Source: Candidatus Sulfurimonas baltica
GTDB lineage: Bacteria; Campylobacterota; Campylobacteria; Campylobacterales; Sulfurimonadaceae
Direction of reading: 5' to 3'
Assembly (NCBI RefSeq): GCF_015265455.1
Contig: NZ_CP054492.1
Span: 1,550,001 to 1,614,000 of the forward strand
Length of the DNA stretch: 64,000 bases
The number at the start of each line of letters is the position of its first letter. Within the stretch, counting starts at the first letter, position 1. The translations under genes and the position numbers were made by a program. The notes beneath the pieces were generated by a model. The model searched no databases and was not told the DNA's origin. It saw only the letters and a program-made list of their open reading frames with translations. Positions 33,482 through 41,875 of the stretch are shown piece after piece.

Positions 33482-35065
33482 ATGAATAATTATAAACCAA
33501 ATGATATAGCCGGAAAACTGGCAGCTGGATTTTTAAGGAATCCTCTAACTATTGTATTGGGCATATTTTTACTCTCCATTGGATATCTTGCTCTTATGAT
33601 TATGCCAAGAGAAGAAAACCCTCAAATGGTTGTAAGTGGCTCTACTGTTATTGTTGCTCTGCCGGGTGCTAGTGCAGCTGAGATAGAAAAAGTAATTGTT
33701 AAACCTCTAGAGCGAAAGCTTAAAGAGGTAAAGGGAGTTGAGCATATCTCAGGAATGGCTATGGATAATGTTGGAATTGTAAATGCCGCATTTTTTATTG
33801 GCGAGGAGAAAGAGGGCTCAAATCTTAAAGTATATGACAAGATTATGCAAAACTCCGGTATGTTTCCAAAAGGGGCTATGAACCCTATTATAAAACCTCT
33901 TGATATTGATGTTGATATTCCCGTTGTCTCTGTTGCTTTTTACTCAAAAAATAAGCAAATGAGCAAAACTGAGCTATATGACAAAGTAAAAGATATTCAG
34001 CACCATATAAATGGTCTAAACAATGTAGCTGTTACGGAGCTAAAAGGTGGTAACAGACACCAGTTTAATATAGAAGTAGATATTAACAAACTCTCTGGTT
34101 ACAATATCTCCATGGGTCAAATTGTAGAGGGTGTAAATTCACTTTCTTACAGTGTTCCAGCTGTAAAAAACAGAACTGAGGAGAACAAGCTTATTATACT
34201 TGGTGTCAAAAATGCGATTGAGAGTGCTGATGACATTGGAGATATAATAGTAGCTCAATATATGGGCTCACCAATCTATCTAAAGCAGATAGCAAAAGTA
34301 GAAGACTCATATGATATTCAAAACTTTAAATCAGCTCACATTAGTCAAAGAGATGAAGGCGGTAATTTCATGCCACTTCAAGAGCAGGTTACCCTTACTG
34401 TTTCAAAACTTCAGGGGACAAATGCCGTAATAATTGCAGATGCTGTTAAAACAGAGCTTGAAACTTACAGAGAGGTTTTAAACAAAGAGGGAATCGGATA
34501 CACGATAACTAGAAATGATGGACAAAGAGCAAATGAGGCTGTAAATGAACTTGTTTATCACCTTGTTCTCTCTATTGTTATTATAGCTATCTTACTTATC
34601 TTAGTTCTTGGCTGGAGAGAGTCTCTTATTGTTACTTTTACAGTTCCGGCAATTTTAGCAATTACCCTTTTTGTTGCTTATTTAACTGATCAGACTATTA
34701 ATCGAATTACTCTATTTGCATTTTTACTTTCACTTGGTCTTTTGGTTGATGCTGCAATTATTGTTATTGAAAACATCCACAGACACTTACACTCAAAAGA
34801 TTCGGCAAATAAAACACTCGATAATCTTATGGTAGAAGCTACTGATGAGATTGGACCACCTACAAATATTGCAACTTTAGCAATTATTATGACTATGGTT
34901 CCAATGGCGTTTGTTGGGCAAATGATGGGTCAGTTTATGAAGCCAATTCCCGCAAATGTTCCTGTTGCTCTTGTTGCTTCACTATTTGTAGCATATATAT
35001 TTACACCTTACTTAGCAGCTAGAATGCTTAAAAAACCAGACCACAGCAGCAAGGATAATCACTAA
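33482..35065 (+). CDS. RND efflux permease, N-terminal half
   Basis: 527 residues, half the length of a normal RND pump (about 1000-1050). Membrane segment 1 (NPLTIVLGIFLLSIGYLALMI), the first porter domain (EENPQMVVSGSTVIVALPGASAAEIEKVIVKPLE), then membrane segments 2-6 with the proton-relay helix LGLLVDAAIIVIENIH. That helix has Asp-Ala where AcrB has Asp-Asp, as in the heavy-metal-efflux (HME) branch. Start ATG 33482, with AAGG about 9 bases before it; a TTG 21 bases upstream is a weaker candidate. The stop TAA overlaps the ATG of the C-terminal half (TAATG), so both halves are probably made from one mRNA and assemble. Confidence 0.87.
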   Translation: MNNYKPNDIAGKLAAGFLRNPLTIVLGIFLLSIGYLALMIMPREENPQMVVSGSTVIVALPGASAAEIEKVIVKPLERKLKEVKGVEHISGMAMDNVGIVNAAFFIGEEKEGSNLKVYDKIMQNSGMFPKGAMNPIIKPLDIDVDIPVVSVAFYSKNKQMSKTELYDKVKDIQHHINGLNNVAVTELKGGNRHQFNIEVDINKLSGYNISMGQIVEGVNSLSYSVPAVKNRTEENKLIILGVKNAIESADDIGDIIVAQYMGSPIYLKQIAKVEDSYDIQNFKSAHISQRDEGGNFMPLQEQVTLTVSKLQGTNAVIIADAVKTELETYREVLNKEGIGYTITRNDGQRANEAVNELVYHLVLSIVIIAILLILVLGWRESLIVTFTVPAILAITLFVAYLTDQTINRITLFAFLLSLGLLVDAAIIVIENIHRHLHSKDSANKTLDNLMVEATDEIGPPTNIATLAIIMTMVPMAFVGQMMGQFMKPIPANVPVALVASLFVAYIFTPYLAARMLKKPDHSSKDNH

Positions 35066-36747
35066 TGTTTGAAAAATTTCACAATGCTGTTTTAAATGGC
35101 ATACAGAGTCCAAAAAAAAGAAACTTTATACTTATGGGAACTCTTTTAGGTTTTATACTATCTGTAATGATGATAGCTCCAACAAAAATGGTTCTGGCAA
35201 AAATGCTCCCTGGAAAAAATAACGATACATTCAGTATTTATACTACACTTGTTGAAGGGAGTTCTATTCAGCAGACAAAAGAGGTAACAGACTGTGTAGT
35301 TGGTTTAGTTCAAAAAGAAAAAGAGGTCACAGACTTAGAGGTATTTTTAGGGATGGGTGCTCCTCTTGACTTTGCAGGACTTATCAAGGGTTCACACTTT
35401 AAAAATAGTGAGAATGTTGCCGAAATAGTTTTAAATCTTACAAAAAAACATGACAGAGTTGAGCCGTCATACTTTATGGTTCAAAGAATGAGACCGAGCA
35501 TACTTAAAAACTGTGGCTCTATATATGAAGGTACAGATATATCTTTTGTTGAGCCTCCAGCTGGACCTCCTGTTTTAGCGGCAATAGTTGCTGAGATTTA
35601 CGGAAATGATGCTAAAGGCATAAGAGAGCTATCAAACAGAGTTGCAGACGTTTTTAAAACAACAAGCGGTCTAGTTGATGTAGAAGTAATGCAAGATGAG
35701 ATTTACGATACTTTTGAGCTGAAAGTTTTAAGTACAAAAATTGCAAAATCTGAAGTAAACATAAAACAGTTAAATGACATACTTTACTTATCTTTTGAAG
35801 GTATGCAGATAGCTGTTAAAAACTCAGATACTATAAGTGATCAAATCCCTATCTACCTCTCCTTAAGCAAAGAGTCTAAAAAGTTTTCGTCTAAAGATAT
35901 CAACTCTATAAAAGCAAAGCTTTCATCGTTGAAACTGATGAATAAAATGGGGATGATGATACCTGTTACAGAGCTTGTAGAAGTGACTGCTAAAAAATCA
36001 AATCCTATGATTATGAGTAAAAACCTTCACCAAATGACAAATGTTATGGCTGAGACAGATATGGTTTCTCAGGTTTACCCTCTTATGGACGCTAGAAATG
36101 TGATTTTAAACACATTTACAGATAAGTATGAGATTGAAAAAATAGGTCTTTTCAACCTAAGACTAACTGATAAACAAACATCTAAAGTATATAAGCTAAT
36201 CTGGGATGGAGAGATGGAAGTAACACTGGATACTTTTGTTGAGCTTGGTGCTGCGTTTATAGCGGCTCTTGTTCTTATCTTTTTACTTATGGTAATTTAC
36301 TATAAAAGTTATACTCTTAGCGGTATCATACTTCTAGGCTCATTCCTCTCAATTATAGGTGTAATTGTAGGTCACTGGATTATGGATGTTTTCACAGCAG
36401 ACACTTTCTTTTTGACAGCAACTTCTCTTATCGGGTTTATCGCTCTAATAGGTATTAGTTCTCGTAACTCACTTCTTCTTATTGACTTTACAAAATCTCT
36501 GATGGATGAAAAGAAGATGCCAAAGGCTGAAGCTATCGCATACGCAACAGCGACACGTGCTAAGCCTATCTTTTTAACTGCGGCAGCAATTATCCTTGCT
36601 TCAACACTTTTGGCTGGTGACGCTGTGTTTGGCGGTCTTGGAGTTGCTCTGATATTTGGAACAATTGCGGCTGTTGTGGCTTCACTTATAGTTGTGCCGA
36701 TACTTATGTATAAAGCAGACTTACAAAGGCATTTTAATTTAGATTAA
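35065..36747 (+). CDS. RND efflux permease, C-terminal half
   Basis: 560 residues covering the second repeat of an RND pump: membrane segment 7 (NFILMGTLLGFILSVMMI), porter domains with MLPGKNNDTFSIYTTLVEGSSIQQT, and membrane segments 8-12 (AAFIAALVLIFLLMVIYYKSYTLSG and onwards). In the helix equivalent to AcrB TM10 the conserved Lys is Arg (GISSRNSLLLIDF). The halves meet exactly at the boundary between the two structural repeats. A 1-base shift would be needed to fuse the frames, but the junction (CACTAATGTTT) has no slippery run; gene fission is favoured over frameshift. Confidence 0.87.
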   Translation: MFEKFHNAVLNGIQSPKKRNFILMGTLLGFILSVMMIAPTKMVLAKMLPGKNNDTFSIYTTLVEGSSIQQTKEVTDCVVGLVQKEKEVTDLEVFLGMGAPLDFAGLIKGSHFKNSENVAEIVLNLTKKHDRVEPSYFMVQRMRPSILKNCGSIYEGTDISFVEPPAGPPVLAAIVAEIYGNDAKGIRELSNRVADVFKTTSGLVDVEVMQDEIYDTFELKVLSTKIAKSEVNIKQLNDILYLSFEGMQIAVKNSDTISDQIPIYLSLSKESKKFSSKDINSIKAKLSSLKLMNKMGMMIPVTELVEVTAKKSNPMIMSKNLHQMTNVMAETDMVSQVYPLMDARNVILNTFTDKYEIEKIGLFNLRLTDKQTSKVYKLIWDGEMEVTLDTFVELGAAFIAALVLIFLLMVIYYKSYTLSGIILLGSFLSIIGVIVGHWIMDVFTADTFFLTATSLIGFIALIGISSRNSLLLIDFTKSLMDEKKMPKAEAIAYATATRAKPIFLTAAAIILASTLLAGDAVFGGLGVALIFGTIAAVVASLIVVPILMYKADLQRHFNLD

Positions 36748-36751
36748 TTCT

Positions 36752-36775
36752 TACATGTAGAACTCTCTACATGTA
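36752..36775. terminator. Hairpin built from two ACATGTAG-type palindromes
   Basis: Perfect 10-base arms TACATGTAGA and TCTACATGTA with a 4-base loop ACTC, in the 31-base gap between the convergent RND and CYTH genes. The right arm contains the exact palindrome CTACATGTAG (36767-36776). It lacks a clear T-run, so termination is likely but not certain. Confidence 0.6.
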
Positions 36776-36778
36776 GCT

Positions 36779-37255
36779 TTACAAATTGGTTTTCCATTTT
36801 GAAAATGGATTTTCTAAAAGATTAGAGTTGTAGTATCTGGCATCACCGGTTACTTCTTTTACAACCCATTCAGGTAATTCAACACTCTCATTTTCATCTT
36901 CAAGCTCTACTTCTGCAACTATGAGACCTTCGTTTTCATTATAAAATACATCTATTTCCCAGGTATGGTTTTTATGCTCAACCAGATACCTTTTCTTATC
37001 TATAAATGGTTTTAAGCACAACTTCTCTAACATTTCATTTGCATCATCGAGCGGTATAGAGTACTCAAACTCAACTCTTGATGCACCTACATTTTTACCT
37101 TTTATGGTTATAAATGCCTCGTCACCCCTTACTCTCACACGAACAGTAGTTTTATCTTTAGTCTGAATATAACCCTGCTTAATTTCATATCCGTTTTGTA
37201 GATTTTCAACTTTGTCTATATCTATTAAAAATTTTCTTTCAATCTCTAAGCCCAT
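36779..37255 (-). CDS. CYTH-domain protein
   Basis: 158 residues. The diagnostic ExExK appears as GLEIERKFLID at the N-terminus, with TVRVRVRGDEAFITIKGK and VAEVELEDENESVELPEWV later, matching the CYTH tunnel fold of inorganic triphosphatases and adenylate cyclase 2. As a free-standing small form it most likely hydrolyses tripolyphosphate or a related triphosphate. Overlaps the DUF502 gene by 17 bases and is probably cotranscribed with it. Confidence 0.88.
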   Translation of the reverse strand: MGLEIERKFLIDIDKVENLQNGYEIKQGYIQTKDKTTVRVRVRGDEAFITIKGKNVGASRVEFEYSIPLDDANEMLEKLCLKPFIDKKRYLVEHKNHTWEIDVFYNENEGLIVAEVELEDENESVELPEWVVKEVTGDARYYNSNLLENPFSKWKTNL

Positions 37256-37910
37256 TTTTTCTCCCCAGCCAGTCGCTTAGCGAAATAAAATCACTTATTT
37301 GCTTTGGTTGTATTTTTACAATATCAGACATACTTTTCACACCCATGGAGAGTAAATACTTTAAGTTGTCATCAAACTTTGCTTCTTCAATAACAAAAAT
37401 ATTATCTTTATGTACTTCAAACATATATCCACCGTTTGGGATTGGTGTTTGCGATAATGTCACAGTGTAATGTTCTTTTATAATGCTCTCTTTTTGAGAA
37501 TACATAAGCCCTATGTTATACCCCTCATTTGCGAAACCTCTTATAGCCACTACTAAAACTTGTGTTTCACCTTTTTTTGAAGAGTTAAAGATACCTATAA
37601 TGTCTTTGATTGTTGAGTAGCCTGGTATCTTTGAGATTAATGTCTCTAAAAAAGTAGCTACTCTTGTCTCCATCAAGTGACCGACAAGATACAAAAGTAA
37701 CAAAAATATAGCCACAACAATAACCAGCCATAAAAATCCGTCATTTTGTGGTGCAAAACCAATAAGCGTAAATACACCGTGTGCCAATAAATCAACTTTA
37801 TTATATAGCCATAGCACAATCATTACAACCGCTACTATAGGAAGAAGCCAAAATACCCCTTGAAGTGTTACCTCTAAAAAGTGCTTTATTGGTGATTTCT
37901 TATTTGTCAT
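37239..37910 (-). CDS. DUF502 membrane protein
   Basis: 223 residues. Two membrane segments (about 18-40 and 56-78) flank a short loop, and the C-terminal region has the family signature IPGYSTIKDIIG, then VLVVAIRGFANEGYNIGLM and PIPNGGYMFEV. The family is widespread and uncharacterised; some plant members are LCV-like, which gives no bacterial function. Upstream gene of the CYTH pair. Hairpin repeat copy 5 lies 43 bases upstream. Confidence 0.85.
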   Translation of the reverse strand: MTNKKSPIKHFLEVTLQGVFWLLPIVAVVMIVLWLYNKVDLLAHGVFTLIGFAPQNDGFLWLVIVVAIFLLLLYLVGHLMETRVATFLETLISKIPGYSTIKDIIGIFNSSKKGETQVLVVAIRGFANEGYNIGLMYSQKESIIKEHYTVTLSQTPIPNGGYMFEVHKDNIFVIEEAKFDDNLKYLLSMGVKSMSDIVKIQPKQISDFISLSDWLGRKNGLRD

Positions 37911-37952
37911 TTTTGCTCCGTTTTTTAATCAAATTCTCTGAATAATTAGCTA

Positions 37953-38043
37953 CTAGACTCTGAATCAAGTTCAGAGTGACGGAGTTATCGTCATTCCAAG
38001 CTTGACAAAGTTATCGTCATTCCAAGCTTGACTTGGAATCTAG
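37953..38043. repeat. Dispersed paired-hairpin repeat, copy 5 (with internal duplication)
   Basis: Left unit CTAGA with arms ACTCTGAA/TTCAGAGT around TCAAG. The right unit starts twice: a truncated copy (CGTCATTCCAAGCTTGAC, then AAAGTTAT) followed by a full inverted unit with arms ATTCCAAG/CTTGGAAT. Left flank TGAATAATTAG is shared with copy 4. Confidence 0.85.
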
Positions 38044-38246
38044 TTTATTAGTCTCAATCTTAATAGAGATTATATCTAAGCTATCATTTAAAGCTTGAAA
38101 CAAAATCTTTAGTTTACTTTTTATATTCCAACTATTACTTTTAGAATAAAAAAGAATACTGCTGATGAAACTGCTGCAATTGGCAATATACTACCCCAGA
38201 AAAATCAAACAACTATTTCTAAAGTTTAATTCTCAAAAGAGTAAAC
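38044..38246. other. Gene-free AT-rich gap between hairpin repeat and IS element
   Basis: 203 bases with no convincing gene. On the minus strand there is a short hydrophobic open stretch (beginning FFWGSILPIAAVSSAV and ending VIVGI before a TAA, roughly 38126-38197), which could be the eroded tail of a membrane protein, but an in-frame stop lies just before it and it has no start. Confidence 0.4.
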
Positions 38247-38266
38247 TTACTCAACTTTCGCACATA
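38247..38266 (+). repeat. IS left terminal inverted repeat
   Basis: TTACTCAACTTTCGCACATA; exact reverse complement of the right end. 103 bases lie between it and the transposase ATG. Confidence 0.9.
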
Positions 38267-38369
38267 GATTTCACTAAATCCACGAACTTAATTTGAGTAT
38301 TAAAGCCCATAAATAGCCACTTTTTAGTATAATTTTGTCACCACAACATCAAAAATACAAGGCTATTTT

Positions 38370-39734
38370 ATGGAACTTGACAATTATATACAAACTGCAG
38401 TGAGAAGCATATTAAAGAATCCAATACTTGAAGTGCTAACAGAGATAAAAATCACAAAAATACTTAAGCAGAGCAACTTCATTAAACGAAATGTTGGCTA
38501 TCCACCATTTCAAATAATATTACACTTCGTTTATATGTTAGTGATGCAAAAACGCCAGTCAACATTTATAAAAAAGAGCGATAGTGCATTTGGGAAAGAT
38601 GCCTATTACAGATTTATCAAAGATAGTCGTTACAACTGGCGAAAGTTTTTAATGCTAAGTACTACTGCACTTTTGCAAAGAATAAAACCACTACATAAAA
38701 ATGGTGAACATCGCTTACTCATTATTGACGATACAGTAGAGTCTAAGAGAGGTAAATACATTGAGGGAAGCTGTAAATATATTTGGAGCAATAAAGAACA
38801 TAGGAGTATCAATGCGCTCAATATCGTATCTCTAAATTATGCAGATTCACATTCAACTTTTCAATTAGATTTTTCTATAAAAATGAATGGTAGCAATAGA
38901 AAAGATATTTCAGAGTTCACAAATAAGCTACATCACAGAAGTAATGCATATCAGAGAAAGAGTGAAATTACTAAAGGCAAAAATATACTAGCTATTGAGA
39001 TGCTGCAAAGAGCTTTGGATAACGGTGTTGATGCAGATTACTTGCTCGTAGATAGCTGGTATGCTAAACCGAATTTCATACATCAAGCTAATGAACTTGG
39101 TATGCCAGTAATAGCAAGACTTCCAAACAATAAACTTATTTGGAACTTTAAAGGCAAACATAAAACTATGAATGCAATCTATGACAGTATGAAAAACTAT
39201 CGTCACAAAAGTAGTGGTAAACATGGCAAAATATCGTACAAATATTTCGATGCCATTGTAGAACATGCAGTTTTAGGTAAAGTCAAGCTCGTATTTTTAC
39301 ACACAGGTAAAGAGTTGTTAGTTTTTATCTCAAGTGATATTACTATTGCAGGCAAAGAGATTCTAGCAACTTATAAAAAGAGATGGAATATTGAACAAGG
39401 CTATAAAGATCTCAGAAACCTCTTCGGTTTTGGAAAAGAAGAAAATCGTATCTATGAATCACTAATTGCAAAAATAACACTATCTATGTTTGCATATAAC
39501 ATTGTAAGTTATATTAACCGTATAAAGCATGAACCACAAACTCTTGGAGAACTCTTTAGAGATTTAGAATGTGAGCTTGAAACACTGGCAATATCAATGC
39601 AACTCTTTATTAAAATACTGACAAAAATCTCTGAAATCCAAAATGTTGTCAAGGATAATAAAAATTTACTCAATATTATCGCTGTGCTCAGTGCTTATAC
39701 TCAAAAAGAGTTAGGTTTTATGTGCGAAAGTTGA
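38370..39734 (+). CDS. IS4-family transposase
   Basis: 454 residues, intact DDE enzyme. Acidic residues lie at D120 or D121 (LLIIDDTVES), D228 (LLVDSWYAK) and E342. The IS4 signature Y-x2-R-x3-E-x6-K appears as YKKRWNIEQGYKDLR, with the last Lys replaced by Arg. Reading frame uninterrupted and the gene lies within intact inverted repeats, so the element may still be mobile. The stop lies inside the right inverted repeat. Confidence 0.92.
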   Translation: MELDNYIQTAVRSILKNPILEVLTEIKITKILKQSNFIKRNVGYPPFQIILHFVYMLVMQKRQSTFIKKSDSAFGKDAYYRFIKDSRYNWRKFLMLSTTALLQRIKPLHKNGEHRLLIIDDTVESKRGKYIEGSCKYIWSNKEHRSINALNIVSLNYADSHSTFQLDFSIKMNGSNRKDISEFTNKLHHRSNAYQRKSEITKGKNILAIEMLQRALDNGVDADYLLVDSWYAKPNFIHQANELGMPVIARLPNNKLIWNFKGKHKTMNAIYDSMKNYRHKSSGKHGKISYKYFDAIVEHAVLGKVKLVFLHTGKELLVFISSDITIAGKEILATYKKRWNIEQGYKDLRNLFGFGKEENRIYESLIAKITLSMFAYNIVSYINRIKHEPQTLGELFRDLECELETLAISMQLFIKILTKISEIQNVVKDNKNLLNIIAVLSAYTQKELGFMCES

Positions 39735-39738
39735 GTAA
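39719..39738 (-). repeat. IS right terminal inverted repeat
   Basis: TATGTGCGAAAGTTGAGTAA, exact reverse complement of the left end; it overlaps the end of the transposase gene, including the stop codon. Confidence 0.9.
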
Positions 39739-39753
39739 ATAATTATATAGTGT

Positions 39754-39781
39754 TTCTACATGTCAAAACTGACATGTAGAA
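39754..39781. terminator. Hairpin of ACATGT-type palindromes, probable serA terminator
   Basis: Perfect 12-base arms TTCTACATGTCA and TGACATGTAGAA with loop AAAC, lying 20 bases beyond the serA stop and just outside the IS end. It is one base off the CTACATGTAG palindrome on each side. No strong T-run follows. Confidence 0.65.
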
Positions 39782-39801
39782 TATAAAAAGAGAAGTTAGA
39801 T

Positions 39802-41391
39802 TTATATACGTGCGTAGTTAACGCTTGAGCAAGCTTCTAGCTGTAGAAGTTCATTAAGAGCTGCCTCTTTCACTATGCTGTCAACAAGAATAACAGCGAT
39901 AGCTTGTGCTTTATTGTTTCGTGCAAGAGAGAAGTCTGCAATATTTACGTTATGATTTGCTAAGATTGACCCTATGCTCCCTATTACGCCGGGAACATCA
40001 CGATTTTTGAGTATTACCAAATCACCTTTAAGTGCTACTTCAATATCAAAACCATCAATTGCAACTATACGAAATACATTATCGTCAAATATTGTTGCAC
40101 TAATTGTAGTAGTTCCACCCTCAGCCGTAGTAAGCTTGATAGTAATGAGGTTTTTATAAACAGTTGAATCAACAAGAGCTTCAAATTCTACTTTGATACC
40201 CTTCTCTTTCGCTATAAAATCAGCATTAACATAGTTGATTGTGTCATCACTCGTTTGACTCATCGCACCAACAGCAACGAAAGTAGCAAGAGACTCTACA
40301 TACTTAGCTATCTCACCTTGACCGCTTACTTTTATAGCAATTATTTGAGATTTGTTAATCTGAGATTCTAAGAAACCTATCTTCTGACCCATCTCTAAAA
40401 ATGGCTTAACAAATGGTGGGATTTTACTCTCATCAATTGGTAAATTCATAGCATGAGCATAAGAGATGCCTTTAGCTGCTGCAATTGCATTCTCAGCTGC
40501 TTGAGTGCCAATGTTGTACTGAGACTCATAAGTATTTGCACCTAAATGAGGAGAAACAACAATATTATCAAGATCTAAAAGAGGATGATCAGTAGCAGGT
40601 TCTTTGTTAAATACATCAATACCTGCGAAACGGATTTTACCGCTTTTAAGTCCGTTATAAAGTGCTTCCTCATTGTAAAGACCACCTCTAGCACAGTTGA
40701 TTAAAACTACACCGTCTTTCATCTTTGCAATCTCATCAGCAGTAATCATATTTGTAGTTTCTTGATTTTTAGGAGTGTGAATAGTAATAATATCACAAGC
40801 TAAAATATCTTCGAAGTTTTTGGTATAAGTCATATCAAGGTCAGTAACTTTTGATGGGTTTATATATGGGTCATACGCAACGATATCCATCTCAAAAGAT
40901 GCTGCTCGTTTTGCAACACGAGAGCCAATATTACCAAAACCTATAACACCAAGCTTTTTACCCTTCATCTCATAACCGTACCACTTCTCTCTTTTCCAAA
41001 CTCTTTGGTTTTTAAGATGGTCATGTGAGTATGGGAACATTCTCATACATGAAAGCATGTGCGCCATTGTTAGTTCAACTGCAGCAATAGTATTTGCAGT
41101 AGGGACATTCATTACAATAATTCCCTCTTTTGAACAACCTGGGATATCAACATTGTCAACACCAACGCCAGCTCTAACAATAGCTTTCATATTTTTTGCA
41201 GCTTTTATAAAATTATCATCAACATCAGTTGAACTTCTAGTAATAGCTACATCAGCATTAGCGATAATATCTAAAAGTTTTACCTTATCTTCATCGGCTG
41301 CCATTATAAAATTAATATTTTCATCATTACGAAGCATCTCTAAACCAGCTTCGTGAATATGGTCACAAACTACTATAGTATGTTTTTTCAT
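39802..41391 (-). CDS. serA: D-3-phosphoglycerate dehydrogenase SerA
   Basis: 529 residues, the long form with an intervening domain and C-terminal ACT domain. NAD-binding GVIGFGNIGSRVAKRA, the catalytic ARGGLYNEEAL and SPHLGA with His-Leu-Gly-Ala, then ASB-like and ACT regions (GVIGSIGSILANHNVNIADFSLAR). First step of serine synthesis; the ACT domain usually allows serine feedback. Last gene of the operon pheS to serA; its start shares one base with the stop of the hypothetical gene. Confidence 0.96.
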   Translation of the reverse strand: MKKHTIVVCDHIHEAGLEMLRNDENINFIMAADEDKVKLLDIIANADVAITRSSTDVDDNFIKAAKNMKAIVRAGVGVDNVDIPGCSKEGIIVMNVPTANTIAAVELTMAHMLSCMRMFPYSHDHLKNQRVWKREKWYGYEMKGKKLGVIGFGNIGSRVAKRAASFEMDIVAYDPYINPSKVTDLDMTYTKNFEDILACDIITIHTPKNQETTNMITADEIAKMKDGVVLINCARGGLYNEEALYNGLKSGKIRFAGIDVFNKEPATDHPLLDLDNIVVSPHLGANTYESQYNIGTQAAENAIAAAKGISYAHAMNLPIDESKIPPFVKPFLEMGQKIGFLESQINKSQIIAIKVSGQGEIAKYVESLATFVAVGAMSQTSDDTINYVNADFIAKEKGIKVEFEALVDSTVYKNLITIKLTTAEGGTTTISATIFDDNVFRIVAIDGFDIEVALKGDLVILKNRDVPGVIGSIGSILANHNVNIADFSLARNNKAQAIAVILVDSIVKEAALNELLQLEACSSVNYARI

Positions 41392-41870
41392 TATGTATCC
41401 TCTTTGTATAGCCCAACATTGGCTGAAATTTGGTATTTTTTTAGCGCATTGACTAAAGAATTTAATTTTTTTATATCTTGTGAATATATCAGTAATTCTA
41501 CACCATTTTTATCTCTTGATAGATAATACTTTAACTTATGTTGTCCAAGTTCTTCATTTAGGCAAAAAAGCTGGTATGGGTCTAAAATAGTTGCGGAGAG
41601 TTTGTATATGGATTTACTAATAACATTGTCATTCAAATCAACTTTTATAAAAACTTCATTTACAGGGTAGAAGTATCCCAATCTCTCAGTTTGAGAAAAG
41701 TGGTTTAACCAAATTTTCTTTGGTTCTTTGATAACAACTTCACTCTTGTGTTCTAGAGGGTCTAGGTTGATTTGAGTTTCATTTGAATTGATTGAAATAA
41801 GAAAAAAGATGATAAAAACAGCTACTCCGACTGCAATGAGTGGAGTAAACCATTTTAAAATCTTTTGCAT
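41391..41870 (-). CDS. Membrane-anchored hypothetical protein (Cj0892c-like position)
   Basis: 159 residues with one N-terminal membrane segment (about 10-30, WFTPLIAVGVAVFIIFFLI), the rest probably periplasmic with mixed charge. No recognised motif. Its place between rpsA and serA matches an equally uncharacterised protein in Campylobacter (the gene order I recall is rpsA-Cj0892c-serA). It shares a single base with the serA start. Function unknown. Confidence 0.8.
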   Translation of the reverse strand: MQKILKWFTPLIAVGVAVFIIFFLISINSNETQINLDPLEHKSEVVIKEPKKIWLNHFSQTERLGYFYPVNEVFIKVDLNDNVISKSIYKLSATILDPYQLFCLNEELGQHKLKYYLSRDKNGVELLIYSQDIKKLNSLVNALKKYQISANVGLYKEDT

Positions 41871-41875
41871 AATAT

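Larger units (their letters stand above)
38247..39738 (+). mobile_element. IS4-family insertion sequence, intact
   Basis: About 1.49 kb bounded by perfect 20-base terminal inverted repeats (38247-38266 and 39719-39738) around one full-length transposase gene. No flanking direct repeat of the target is visible (AAGAGTAAAC on the left, ATAATTATAT on the right), so either the target duplication has decayed or the flank was rearranged. Confidence 0.9.

Noticed and set aside
35055-35075. Programmed -1 or +1 frameshift joining the RND halves
   Set aside because: No slippery heptamer or homopolymer at the junction; TAATG coupling explains it more simply.
3901-38043. Paired hairpins simply as Rho-independent terminators
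   Set aside because: Copies 2 and 4 lie in divergent promoter regions and copy 5 upstream of a gene start, T-runs are lacking, and the loop is constant while stems vary; termination may be a side effect.
38126-38197. Possible remnant of a membrane protein disrupted near the IS
   Set aside because: Only about 23 hydrophobic codons on the minus strand, with an in-frame stop before them and no recognisable family; AT-rich DNA gives such stretches by chance.
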